From NCBI GenBank assembly GCA_018711755.1, contig DVHY01000201.1:1-11686 (forward strand): 11,686 bases of DNA, written 5' to 3'. Position numbers and translations under genes: made by a program. Numbering within the stretch: the first letter of the stretch is position 1; each line of letters opens with the position of its first letter. Below the pieces are notes generated by a model. It worked only from the letters and a program-made list of their open reading frames with translations, ran no database searches and was not told the DNA's origin. Shown piece by piece: positions 1-6,306 of the stretch. The stretch comes from Candidatus Limivicinus faecipullorum (GTDB lineage: Bacteria > Bacillota > Clostridia > Oscillospirales > Oscillospiraceae).

Positions 1-14
1 CAATAACCCGCCAC

Positions 15-48
15 AGAAAAGCCTTGAAAACTATTTTGTTTTCAAGGC
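15..48 (-). terminator. Possible minus-strand intrinsic terminator
   Basis: Arms at 21-31 and 38-48 are perfectly complementary over 11 bp around a 6-nt loop. Read on the minus strand, the hairpin is followed at once by TTTTCTG (20 down to 14), which is the polarity of a rho-independent terminator. It could end the transcript of the PAP2 gene, but it lies about 260 nt beyond that stop codon. The + strand side has no U-tract. It is also the first of a chain of hairpins, so termination may not be its role. Confidence 0.35.
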
Positions 49-281
49 CGAATCAAGGCCCAGCGAAGCGGGCTTGATTCGGAAAGGAGCTGCAACGAAA
101 TGGATGAGAAGTGGCGGCTGTCCTTATGGGCGGCCGCCGCTGCGAAGGATATGGAGTTTGCAGCGACGCAGCGAGGCAGCATTTTGCCCATAGCAAAATG
201 CTTGGCGGGAGAAGCGCAGTCAAAAAGCCTGTCAGAGTTTTTTTGACAAGCTGCCGAGCCCCGCCTGTCGGCAGGGCTCGG
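21..281. repeat. Cluster of consecutive inverted repeats, unidentified element
   Basis: No convincing gene lies in the first 307 bases. Instead there is an almost unbroken series of stem-loops, with arms at 21-31/38-48 (11 bp), 48-61/70-82 (13 bp with one bulge), 113-118/133-138, 139-144/167-172, 180-187/193-200 (8 bp perfect), 219-226/240-247 (8 bp) and 254-261/274-281 (8 bp, extended inward by 263-265/270-272). Such density is unusual for a plain spacer. It could be a structured RNA, a dispersed intergenic repeat, or a long 3' UTR of the minus-strand PAP2 transcript. I do not recognise it as a named family. The pairings were read by eye. Confidence 0.5.
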
Positions 282-307
282 CTTGAGCTGTTTATTCGGG
301 AGCGGCT

Positions 308-1093
308 TTATTTTTCGTGTTTGCCTTTGTAGGTCCCGGGCGCCTTTATCTTAAAGCTCCTGGCCGGCGCAGCAGAGCTGCGGGCTCTGCCCCGCCCCTC
401 TCCGCCGGGACGGCTGCCGTGGGCCTGTCCGGCCTTTGGAGCAGGCAGCAGCTCCCTTATGTCCAGCTCCAGCATCAGTCCGAACAAAGGCAGGTCCTCA
501 TGCCTGCGCAGGAAGGAGAAGATGAGCCTGGTTATCACCCAGGCTATGAAGCCGGAGGCAAGTCCTATAATCATGGCCGCCAGCACGTCCGAGGGGTAAT
601 GGGCCACCATATAGTTTCTGGAAATGCCCATGAGCAGCACCACCAGAACGGCAGGCAGCACAAACTTCTTTCCCCTCATCAGGGCTATGGCCGTCATGCC
701 CGCCGCCGCGGCGGTGACATGGCCGGAGGGGAAGGAGAAGCCGTCCTCCGCCGGTGCGCCCACAAACTGCCACCACTGGCGAAACTGCTCCACCGTCTCA
801 AAGGGTCTGGGTCTGGCTATGGTGTCTTTCAGGATGATGTTGGTTATAAGGGCCCCGCAGCACACCGCCCCGAAGATGCAGACTCCCAGGTCCCTGGTGC
901 CGGCAAAGCAGGCAAAGACCACGGCCAGGATAAAGAATATCAGTCCCTTTTCCCCCAGCAGGGTGACGAGCTTCATCAGCGGGGTGAGCACCGTCCCGGC
1001 GCTCTCGGCCAGGGAGTGCAGCGCCCCCAGTATGGCGCTGTCATAAGAGAAGAAAAATTGGTTCAGCCATGCGGCTGCGGCGGTGAGTTCCAT
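308..1093 (-). CDS. PAP2-family membrane phosphatase
   Basis: A polytopic membrane protein of 261 aa in the phosphatidic acid phosphatase type 2 superfamily, which removes phosphate from lipid phosphates such as phosphatidate, phosphatidylglycerol phosphate or undecaprenyl pyrophosphate. The three signature motifs are present: K-x6-RP (K89, R96-P97), PSGH (122-125, catalytic His125) and SR-x5-H-x3-D (S158, R159, H165, D169). Several hydrophobic segments surround them. The tail from about residue 207 is Arg/Lys/Gly/Pro-rich and probably cytoplasmic. I chose the ATG at 1093 because AGGTGG precedes it by 5 nt. A GTG three codons upstream is in frame but falls inside that ribosome binding site. 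A minus-strand promoter lies just upstream. The substrate cannot be told from sequence; undecaprenyl pyrophosphate recycling (BcrC-like) is one possibility. The family call is firm. Confidence 0.92.
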   Translation of the reverse strand: MELTAAAAWLNQFFFSYDSAILGALHSLAESAGTVLTPLMKLVTLLGEKGLIFFILAVVFACFAGTRDLGVCIFGAVCCGALITNIILKDTIARPRPFETVEQFRQWWQFVGAPAEDGFSFPSGHVTAAAAGMTAIALMRGKKFVLPAVLVVLLMGISRNYMVAHYPSDVLAAMIIGLASGFIAWVITRLIFSFLRRHEDLPLFGLMLELDIRELLPAPKAGQAHGSRPGGEGRGRARSSAAPARSFKIKAPGTYKGKHEK

Positions 1094-1131
1094 ATGTTCC
1101 ACCTCTTGTCGTGTTCTGTAAAGGCAGGCAC

Positions 1132-1161
1132 ATTATACTCCACATGTTCCCGCCCTGACAA
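1132..1161 (-). promoter_or_regulatory. Sigma-A-type promoter of the PAP2 gene
   Basis: On the minus strand a perfect TATAAT (1137 down to 1132) is preceded by TTGTCA (1161 down to 1156) with an 18-bp spacer. Transcription would start near 1125, leaving a leader of about 30 nt that contains the ribosome binding site for the ATG at 1093. Confidence 0.7.
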
Positions 1162-1209
1162 GGCAAAAATTTCCCCGGGATATTTTGCCCGCCGGGCCCG
1201 GCCATTCAT

Positions 1210-1248
1210 GCATGCAAAAGTACGGCGGGGGCCATGCAGGTCCCCGCC
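1210..1248 (-). terminator. Probable terminator of the collagen-like gene
   Basis: Arms 1224-1233 and 1239-1248 form a 10-bp, very GC-rich stem (one G-U pair) around a 5-nt loop. On the minus strand it lies 13 nt after the stop codon of the collagen-like gene and is followed by GTACTTTTGC. The U-tract is weak, so termination efficiency is uncertain. Confidence 0.5.
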
Positions 1249-1261
1249 ACATAAATTTTTC

Positions 1262-2293
1262 TCAGGACAGTTTAACCACGTTCAGCACGCTGTTGGTCAT
1301 GTTCTCATCGTTGCCGGCGGTGTTCTTTACCGTCAGAGCCTGGGTGCCGGTCACATCCACAATGGCCGTCAGGACCAGCCGCTCATTGTCAGCGTCCGTC
1401 TTGTTCAGGGACGACACGGCATAGGTCACCGGGGTGCCGTCCAGCTCCAGGGATGCGCCTATATTGTTGGCGCTGTTCACGGAAGCGTCGGTGCCGAAGC
1501 TCACCAGATAGCGACCCGGCTCCAGATTGAAGCCCTCGTTGCCGTTGGCGGTGATGCTGCCGGTGGAGTCGATGTCGTTGGTGTCGAACTGTACGTTGGC
1601 GTCGTTGTTTACCGTCTGCTGCGCCACGTTGTAGGCCACGCCGTTTTCGTTGGTGGCGGTGGCACCGGTGGGGCCGGTGGCGCCCTCAGCCCCGGTGGGG
1701 CCGGTTATGCCCTGGGGAATGGCGAAGTCCAGTATGGCGCCGGTGGTGGTGCCGGAGTTTGTAACGGTGGCCTGAGTGCCGGGAGCGCCGGTGGTCACGT
1801 TGCCCACAGTCACAGTGGCGGCGGTCCCGTCGGTCCCGGTGGGGCCGGTGGGTCCCGTAGGCCCGGTGGGGCCGGTGGGGCCTGTAGCACCCGTGGCCCC
1901 GGTGGGGCCCGTGGGCCCGGTGGGGCCCGTGGCTCCTGTTATGCCCTGGGGTATAACAAAGTCCAGTATGGCGTTGCTGGTGGTGCCGGCGTTGGTGACG
2001 ACGGCCTGGGTGCCGGGGTTCCCGGTGGTCACGGTCCCCACGGTCACGGTGGCGGCGGACCCGGAGGCTCCGGTGGCGCCGGTAGCTCCCGTGGCTCCGG
2101 TGGCGCCCGTAGCTCCGGTGGCACCTGTGGGCCCCTGGGGGCCGATGGGTCCCTGGGGACCTGCAGGCCCTTGGGGTCCCATGGGTCCCGCCGGGCCTAC
2201 ATTGCTGCCGCAGCCGCAGCAGCTGCAGCAGCTGCAGCTGCCGTTGCAGCAATTGGTATATATCTTAGTGGAACAGAGGTCTTTGTCTTTCAT
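1262..2293 (-). CDS. Collagen-like triple-helix protein with Cys-rich N-terminus and BclA-like C-terminal domain
   Basis: A 343-aa fibrous protein. Order: short N-terminus with nine Cys between residues 7 and 28; Gly-X-Y repeats (33-78); a 37-aa module (81-117); a second collagen block (118-157); a second copy of the module (159-195, 30 of 37 identical by eye); a short third block; and a C-terminal domain from about 213 that resembles the trimerising jelly-roll heads of BclA-type proteins. The repeats are mostly GPT/GAT, as in bacterial exosporium and phage-fibre collagens. No signal peptide is visible, which fits a spore-surface protein made in the mother cell or a phage-derived fibre; this role is inference. 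I chose the ATG at 2293 because GGAGG sits 6 nt upstream. An in-frame ATG at 2362 has no ribosome binding site and lies upstream of the promoter -10. The collagen family assignment is firm. Confidence 0.88.
   Translation of the reverse strand: MKDKDLCSTKIYTNCCNGSCSCCSCCGCGSNVGPAGPMGPQGPAGPQGPIGPQGPTGATGATGATGATGATGATGASGSAATVTVGTVTTGNPGTQAVVTNAGTTSNAILDFVIPQGITGATGPTGPTGPTGATGATGPTGPTGPTGPTGPTGTDGTAATVTVGNVTTGAPGTQATVTNSGTTTGAILDFAIPQGITGPTGAEGATGPTGATATNENGVAYNVAQQTVNNDANVQFDTNDIDSTGSITANGNEGFNLEPGRYLVSFGTDASVNSANNIGASLELDGTPVTYAVSSLNKTDADNERLVLTAIVDVTGTQALTVKNTAGNDENMTNSVLNVVKLS
1709..1819 (-). repeat. Collagen-protein interruption module, copy 2
   Basis: This encodes a 37-residue module starting ATVTVGNV and ending LDFAIPQG. 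It breaks the second and third Gly-X-Y blocks. It is the direct-repeat partner of 1943-2053, with 30 of 37 residues identical. Modules of this kind, ending in LDF.IP.G, recur in Bacillota collagen-like and phage structural proteins. Confidence 0.8.
1943..2053 (-). repeat. Collagen-protein interruption module, copy 1
   Basis: First copy of the 37-residue non-collagenous module, starting ATVTVGTV and ending LDFVIPQG, between the first and second Gly-X-Y blocks. The copy differs from 1709-1819 at seven residues, which suggests an internal duplication of module plus collagen block. Confidence 0.8.
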
Positions 2294-2332
2294 GGCTTTC
2301 CTCCAATCAGTATTGAGGTCCCCCCTCAGAGC

Positions 2333-2361
2333 ATTATATGCCGCTTTCCGTCTCTTGCCCA
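2333..2361 (-). promoter_or_regulatory. Probable promoter of the collagen-like gene
   Basis: On the minus strand a perfect TATAAT (2338 down to 2333) has TGGGCA (2361 down to 2356), a 4/6 match to the -35 consensus, 17 bp upstream. Transcription would start near 2326, consistent with translation from 2293. The -10 context also reads CATATAAT, which partly resembles mother-cell sigma (E/K) -10 elements, but I see no matching -35. The sigma factor is therefore open. Confidence 0.5.
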
Positions 2362-2645
2362 TTTTCTTTTAAACCCGCCAGTTTTCACCGGCTGTATCAG
2401 AAATTCGGCAGGCTGTCCCCGGCCCCTCCCCGCTGTCCCGGTCCGGCCTCTCCTGGTACTGCCTGCGGTTTTCGCCTGAGCCCGGGCGCCGGAAGCCTCC
2501 CTGAGCGGCCTCTCTTCCCTCCCCTCAGCTCTCCACTTTCCCTTTCTCCGGGCCATACCTCGCAAATAGCACAAAAAAGCCGCCGCTAATTTTCCGTCAA
2601 GAAGCCCATTGCTGTGATTTTTCCCTATGGCATTGCAAAATCTTC
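2340..2645. other. C-rich intergenic spacer without a supported gene
   Basis: Between the divergent collagen-like gene and the decarboxylase operon lies a C-rich + strand stretch rich in CCCC and CTCC runs. Open frames of about 80 codons exist on both strands (2326-2574 minus, 2338-2589 plus). Their products are low-complexity, rich in Arg/Gly or Pro/Ser, match no family I know and have no good ribosome binding sites. I see no RNA gene here. The base composition turns AT-rich after about 2585, leading into the operon promoter. Confidence 0.5.
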
Positions 2646-2647
2646 TA

Positions 2648-2656
2648 TGATATAAT
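2648..2656 (+). promoter_or_regulatory. Extended -10 promoter of the oxaloacetate decarboxylase operon
   Basis: TGATATAAT is a perfect extended -10 element (TGnTATAAT). No good -35 hexamer sits at the usual distance, which is common when the extended -10 is present. Predicted start is near 2663, giving a leader of about 80 nt before the ATG at 2743. I see no recognisable riboswitch in the leader. Confidence 0.6.
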
Positions 2657-2742
2657 ATCGTGACATTGTCTAGAATATAGATGATGCCTGTCAGATATTA
2701 TCCAATTTTTCACTGTGCACCAACTCAGATACAGGAGGGTAT

Positions 2743-4125
2743 ATGAAAAGAGTCGGAATAACAGAGACAATTTTGCGGGATGCCAATCAGTCCCTCATAG
2801 CCACACGGCTGCCCTACGAGAAGTTTGAGGGGATACTGGAGGAGATGGACAAGGCCGGCTTCTACTCGGTGGAGTGCTGGGGCGGAGCCACCTTCGACGT
2901 GTGCCTGCGCTTTCTCAACGAGGACCCCTGGGAGCGTCTGCGTAAGATACGGGCCAAGATGCCCAATACCAAGCTGCAGATGCTGCTGAGAGGGCAGAAC
3001 ATTCTGGGCTACAAGCACTACAGCGATGATGTGGTGCGGCGTTTTGTCCGTGCCGCCGTGAAAAACGGCATAGACATCATCCGTATTTTTGACGCCCTGA
3101 ACGACCTGGACAACCTTAAGGTGGCAATAGAAGAGACGGTGAAGAGCGGGGCCATGGCCTCCGGCGCCATATCCTACACCACCAGTCCGGTCCACACTCT
3201 GGACAAATATGTGGAGATGGCCAGGGAAATGCAGCGCATGGGCGTCTCCTCTATCTGCATAAAAGACATGGCGGGGATACTCTCGCCCAAGAACGCCTAT
3301 GAGCTGGTCAGCGCCATCAAGGATGCGGTGGACCTGCCCCTGGTGCTGCACACCCACTGCACCCCCGGCCTGGCTTTCATGACCTACCTGAAGGCGGTGG
3401 AGGCCGGAGCCGACGTGCTGGACACCGCCATCTCCCCCTTCTCCGGCGGCACCTCCCAGCCCGCCACCGAGACCATGAACTATGCTCTCCGGGAGCTGGG
3501 CTATGACACCGGCCTGGACGAGGATGTGCTCTACCACATGGCGGATTACTTCAAGCACCTCCGTGCCGACTACCTGGCCGACGGCACCCTCAACCCCATC
3601 TCCATGGCCACCGACACCCAGTGCCTCAACTACCAGATACCCGGGGGCATGCTCTCCAACCTGCTCAGTCAGCTGAAGATGATGAACGCCCTGGACAAGT
3701 TTGACGAGGCCCTGCTGGAGACCCCCAAGGTCCGCAAGGACATGGGCTATCCTCCCCTGGTCACCCCCACCAGCCAGCTGGTGGGCACCCAGGCCGTGCT
3801 GAACGTTCTGGCCGGGGAACGCTACAAGAACGTGGGCGCCGAGATGAAGGCCTACTGCCGGGGCGAGTACGGCAAGACCCCCGCCCCCATAGACCCGGAA
3901 GTCCGGGCCAAGATACTGGGCAATGAAAAGCCCATAGAGGGCCGTTACGCCGACACTCTTCCCAAGGACACCTTTGACAAGGCCAAGGAGTATCTCGGGG
4001 ACACTGCCCGCTGCGAGGAGGACGTGCTCAGCTACATTGCCTTCCCACAGGTGGCGGAGAACTTCTTTGCCAAGCGCCGGGAAGCCGAGGAGCATGTGGT
4101 ACGCTACTCCATCCGGGAGATTTGA
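2743..4125 (+). CDS. oadA: Oxaloacetate decarboxylase alpha subunit (carboxyltransferase), lacking the biotin domain
   Basis: A cytoplasmic 460-aa subunit that transfers the carboxyl group of oxaloacetate to biotin, giving pyruvate and carboxybiotin. It has the pyruvate/oxaloacetate carboxyltransferase TIM barrel (about 3-270) followed by the conserved helical domain. Landmarks are LRDANQS (11-17, metal ligand Asp13), WGGATFD (46-52), QMLLRGQN, RIFDALND, KDMAG (Lys174, the carbamylated-Lys position) and HTHCTPG (metal ligands His203, His205). These four residues match Vibrio OadA D17, K178, H207 and H209 at a constant offset. Family members that carry biotin are about 590-600 aa; here the biotinyl domain is a separate gene two positions downstream. 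GGAGG lies 5 nt before the ATG. First gene of a four-gene operon with OadG and OadB, which separates it from pyruvate carboxylase subunit B. The usual DAHQS reads DANQS. Confidence 0.95.
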   Translation: MKRVGITETILRDANQSLIATRLPYEKFEGILEEMDKAGFYSVECWGGATFDVCLRFLNEDPWERLRKIRAKMPNTKLQMLLRGQNILGYKHYSDDVVRRFVRAAVKNGIDIIRIFDALNDLDNLKVAIEETVKSGAMASGAISYTTSPVHTLDKYVEMAREMQRMGVSSICIKDMAGILSPKNAYELVSAIKDAVDLPLVLHTHCTPGLAFMTYLKAVEAGADVLDTAISPFSGGTSQPATETMNYALRELGYDTGLDEDVLYHMADYFKHLRADYLADGTLNPISMATDTQCLNYQIPGGMLSNLLSQLKMMNALDKFDEALLETPKVRKDMGYPPLVTPTSQLVGTQAVLNVLAGERYKNVGAEMKAYCRGEYGKTPAPIDPEVRAKILGNEKPIEGRYADTLPKDTFDKAKEYLGDTARCEEDVLSYIAFPQVAENFFAKRREAEEHVVRYSIREI

Positions 4126-4168
4126 ACATGTAGTTTATGCCGCCAACTGCGGCAAATGGAGGACTTAA

Positions 4169-4522
4169 ATGGACGATCTAGTAAACATTTCCATAGCCGA
4201 TGCAGGGATAGTTACCCTGCTGGGTTATGCGGTGGTATTCATCGGACTTATCCTGCTGATGGCAATGATGATGATCATGGGGGCCATAATGGTGAGCCGG
4301 GCAAAGAAGGCTGCGGCCGCAGCTCCTGCGGCAGCCGCTGTTCCCGCAGCTCCGGCCGCTCCCAAGGCCCCGGCCCCCGGCAGCGCCGGAGAGCTGAAGC
4401 TCTATGACACCGACCCCAGGGACGCCGCCATGGTCATGGCCATAGTGGCCGACACCCTGGGCAAACCCCTCAACGAGCTGAGATTCAAATCCATCAAGGA
4501 GGTCAAGGAAGATGAAGTATAA
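4169..4522 (+). CDS. oadG: Oxaloacetate decarboxylase gamma subunit (OadG family)
   Basis: A 117-aa small membrane subunit that anchors the carboxyltransferase to the beta subunit and speeds carboxyl transfer in the Na+-pumping decarboxylases. It has one N-terminal membrane helix (about 15-42, Met/Ile-rich), a positively charged SRAKK boundary, an Ala/Pro linker (about 48-70) and a C-terminal segment (DPRDAAMVMAIVADTLGKP, then NELRFKSIKEV) typical of the OadG/MmdD subunits of Bacillota. The Klebsiella-type subunit instead ends in a Zn-binding tail. GGAGGA lies 5 nt before the ATG. Its last 11 nt overlap the start of the biotin carrier gene, which points to translational coupling. OadG sequences are poorly conserved, so the call rests on architecture, tail motif and operon position. 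Confidence 0.88.
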   Translation: MDDLVNISIADAGIVTLLGYAVVFIGLILLMAMMMIMGAIMVSRAKKAAAAAPAAAAVPAAPAAPKAPAPGSAGELKLYDTDPRDAAMVMAIVADTLGKPLNELRFKSIKEVKEDEV

Positions 4523-4892
4523 GGTAACTTTGAATAGACGTGTATACGAGGTAGAAGTGGAACAGGGAGAGGCCATGCTCATAGACGAGTATGACCTGGC
4601 CGCCCCGGCGGCGCCCGCAGCGGCAGCACCTGCGGCTCCTGCACCTGCCGCTCCGGCAGCACCGGCAGCACCTGCAGCGGGTGAGACTGTAAAGAGCCCC
4701 ATGCCCGGCAACATACTGAGGATAGAAGTGAGCCAGGGCCAGCACGTGGAAGAGGGCGATGTCATCATGATACTGGAGGCCATGAAGATGGAGAACGAGA
4801 TCGTGGCCACCAAGAGCGGCACCATAGCCCAGATAGCGGTGAGCAAGGGCGCGGTTGTGGAGACCGGCACCGTTCTGGCGGTCATCGCCTGA
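4512..4892 (+). CDS. Biotin carboxyl carrier subunit of the decarboxylase
   Basis: A 126-aa soluble carrier. Residues 1-28 are a short basic/acidic lead, 29-57 an Ala/Pro hinge of near-repeated APA and AAP units, and 58-126 a biotinyl/lipoyl domain. The biotinylation site is EAMKMEN with acceptor Lys92, 34 residues from the C-terminus, the usual distance. PMPG (63-66) is the conserved first-turn motif. It swings carboxybiotin between OadA and OadB. A free carrier of this kind is known from methylmalonyl-CoA and glutaconyl-CoA decarboxylases (MmdC, GcdC); here it serves an OadA-type carboxyltransferase that has no biotin domain. The start overlaps oadG by 11 nt, with GGAGG at 4498-4502. Biotin must be attached by a BirA ligase not encoded in this window. 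Confidence 0.93.
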   Translation: MKYKVTLNRRVYEVEVEQGEAMLIDEYDLAAPAAPAAAAPAAPAPAAPAAPAAPAAGETVKSPMPGNILRIEVSQGQHVEEGDVIMILEAMKMENEIVATKSGTIAQIAVSKGAVVETGTVLAVIA

Positions 4893-4903
4893 GGAGGTAG
4901 AGC

Positions 4904-6124
4904 ATGGATATACTTGGCACTCTTCGGGATCTGTGCCTGGAGTCGGGCTTTGCGGCCTTCTTCGTCACCGACGGCGGCTGGAAGAATCTCATCATGATAC
5001 TCATAGCCTTTGTGCTGCTGTATCTGGGGATAGTGAAGAAGTTTGAGCCTCTGCTGCTGTGCGGCATAGCCTTCGGCTGTCTGCTGTCCAACCTGAGCTA
5101 TTTTGTGGGGCTGGGAGAAAACGCCCTGTACCACCCTGAGCTGTGGGAGGCCTTTCTGGACGAGGCCAGTCCCTACTATCACAGCTACGGCCACATCATG
5201 AGCAACGCCGGGCTGCTGGACTTTTTCTACATTGGAGTAAAGGCGGGCATCTATCCCTCCCTTATCTTCATGGGCGTGGGGGCCATGACGGACTTCGGGC
5301 CGCTGCTGGCCAACCCCAAGAGCCTGCTGATGGGGGCCTCGGCGCAGCTGGGGGTGTTCATCGCCTTTTTCGGAGCGGTGCTGCTGGGCTTCACCGGGCC
5401 TGAGGCCGCCTCCATCGGCATCATAGGCGGAGCCGACGGCCCCACCGCCATATACCTGACCACGAAGCTGGCGCCTCAGCTGCTGGGGCCCATAGCCATA
5501 GCGGCCTATTCCTACATGGCCCTGATACCCCTCATCCAGCCCCCCATCATGAAGCTGATGACCACGGACAAGATGCGGAAGGTGAAGATGGAGCAGGCCA
5601 GGGAAGTGAGCAAGACGGAGAAGATAGTGTTCCCCATAGTGGTGAGCACCTTCGTTATTTTGCTGCTGCCCTCCACGGCGCCTCTGGTGGGCTGCCTGAT
5701 GCTGGGCAACCTCTTCCGTGAGTGCGGGGTGACGGACCGTCTGTCCGACACGGCCCAGAACGCCTTGATGAACATAGTGACCATCTTCCTGGCCACCTCC
5801 GTGGGAGCCACCATGGTGGCCCAGAACTTCCTGAACATCAGCACCATCAAGATAATCTTCCTGGGTCTGTGCTCCTTTGCCATATCCACCGTAGGCGGAC
5901 TGCTGGGCGGCATAGTGATGTATAAGACCTCCGGCGGCAGGCTCAATCCCCTAATAGGCTCCGCCGGCGTCTCCGCCGTGCCCATGGCCGCCCGTGTCTC
6001 CCAGGATGTGGGCCGCAAGTACAACAAGACCAACTTCCTGCTGATGCACGCCATGGGCCCCAACGTGGCCGGCGTCATCGGCTCCGCCATCGCCGCCGGT
6101 TTCCTCCTCTCCGTCTTCGGTTGA
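4904..6124 (+). CDS. oadB: Oxaloacetate decarboxylase beta subunit, Na+-translocating carboxybiotin decarboxylase
   Basis: A 406-aa integral membrane protein that decarboxylates carboxybiotin and exports Na+. Residues shown to matter in Klebsiella OadB are all present at one constant offset of 25: D203 is Asp178 (in GGADGPTAIY), Y229 is Tyr204, N373 is Asn348, G377 is Gly352, S382 is Ser357 and R389 is Arg364 (in NPLIGSAGVSAVPMAAR). The pump should therefore be functional. The ruler of hydrophobic segments fits the known topology with two re-entrant regions carrying those motifs. The segment before the core (1-28) precedes the first clear membrane helix (29-45). GAGGAGG lies 7 nt before the ATG, 11 nt after the carrier gene. 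Last gene of the operon; a hairpin terminator follows. Homologous beta subunits work in methylmalonyl-CoA, glutaconyl-CoA and malonate decarboxylases, but the OadA partner fixes oxaloacetate as the likely substrate. Confidence 0.96.
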   Translation: MDILGTLRDLCLESGFAAFFVTDGGWKNLIMILIAFVLLYLGIVKKFEPLLLCGIAFGCLLSNLSYFVGLGENALYHPELWEAFLDEASPYYHSYGHIMSNAGLLDFFYIGVKAGIYPSLIFMGVGAMTDFGPLLANPKSLLMGASAQLGVFIAFFGAVLLGFTGPEAASIGIIGGADGPTAIYLTTKLAPQLLGPIAIAAYSYMALIPLIQPPIMKLMTTDKMRKVKMEQAREVSKTEKIVFPIVVSTFVILLLPSTAPLVGCLMLGNLFRECGVTDRLSDTAQNALMNIVTIFLATSVGATMVAQNFLNISTIKIIFLGLCSFAISTVGGLLGGIVMYKTSGGRLNPLIGSAGVSAVPMAARVSQDVGRKYNKTNFLLMHAMGPNVAGVIGSAIAAGFLLSVFG

Positions 6125-6150
6125 AAATACACCGGGGCTGTGCGCAGCAT

Positions 6151-6190
6151 TAAGGCCCGCAGGTATTTTGCCTGCGGGTCCTTAGCTTTT
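6151..6190 (+). terminator. Intrinsic terminator of the decarboxylase operon
   Basis: Arms 6151-6163 and 6171-6184 pair over 13 bp with a single bulged T (6179) around a 7-nt loop, followed by GCTTTT. It lies 26 nt after the oadB stop codon. The U-tract is short but the stem is strong. Confidence 0.75.
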
Positions 6191-6215
6191 CCGGGGCAAA
6201 ACTGCACATTTGCTC

Positions 6216-6245
6216 TTTACAAAAGCCCCGGGGCTGTTGTATCAT
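6216..6245 (+). promoter_or_regulatory. Promoter of the Lar-like gene
   Basis: TTTACA (6216-6221), an 18-bp spacer and TATCAT (6240-6245) form a good sigma-A-type promoter immediately after the operon terminator. The spacer holds a GCCCCGGGGC palindrome (6225-6234), which could be fortuitous or an operator. The leader would be about 55 nt. Confidence 0.6.
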
Positions 6246-6306
6246 GTTATCCGTTGATTAGCCGTCTGCCATATGCGGCGGCAAGTGATTGCACAGGAGA
6301 ATGAAT

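Noticed and set aside
100..246. 48-codon frame starting MDEKWRLSL after AAGGAG
   Set aside because: A ribosome-binding-like site is present at 10 nt spacing, but the frame crosses four or five of the stem-loops, resembles no family I know, and overlaps what looks like a structured element. Not strong enough to call a gene.
1776..2372. + strand frame encoding GPV/APV repeats
   Set aside because: A mirror of the collagen repeats in another frame; it has no domain and no start signals.
317..2479. Long + strand open frame with a Gly/Ala-rich product
   Set aside because: It is antisense to the PAP2 gene, with all catalytic motifs, and to the collagen gene. Its Gly-rich part is only the complement of the Gly-X-Y codons, and it has no ribosome binding site.
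2326..2574. 82-codon minus-strand frame, Arg/Gly-rich
   Set aside because: Low complexity, overlaps the collagen gene promoter, no ribosome binding site and no recognisable domain.
2663..2742. Riboswitch in the decarboxylase operon leader
   Set aside because: The leader is about 80 nt, AT-rich, and shows no strong stem, terminator or known aptamer core.
2725..4095. Minus-strand 456-codon frame
   Set aside because: Fully antisense to oadA, whose catalytic residues and family length are clear. The frame is open only because of GC-rich codon bias.
4178..5194. Minus-strand 338-codon frame
   Set aside because: Antisense to oadG, the biotin carrier and the start of oadB; its Ala-rich part mirrors the Ala/Pro linkers.
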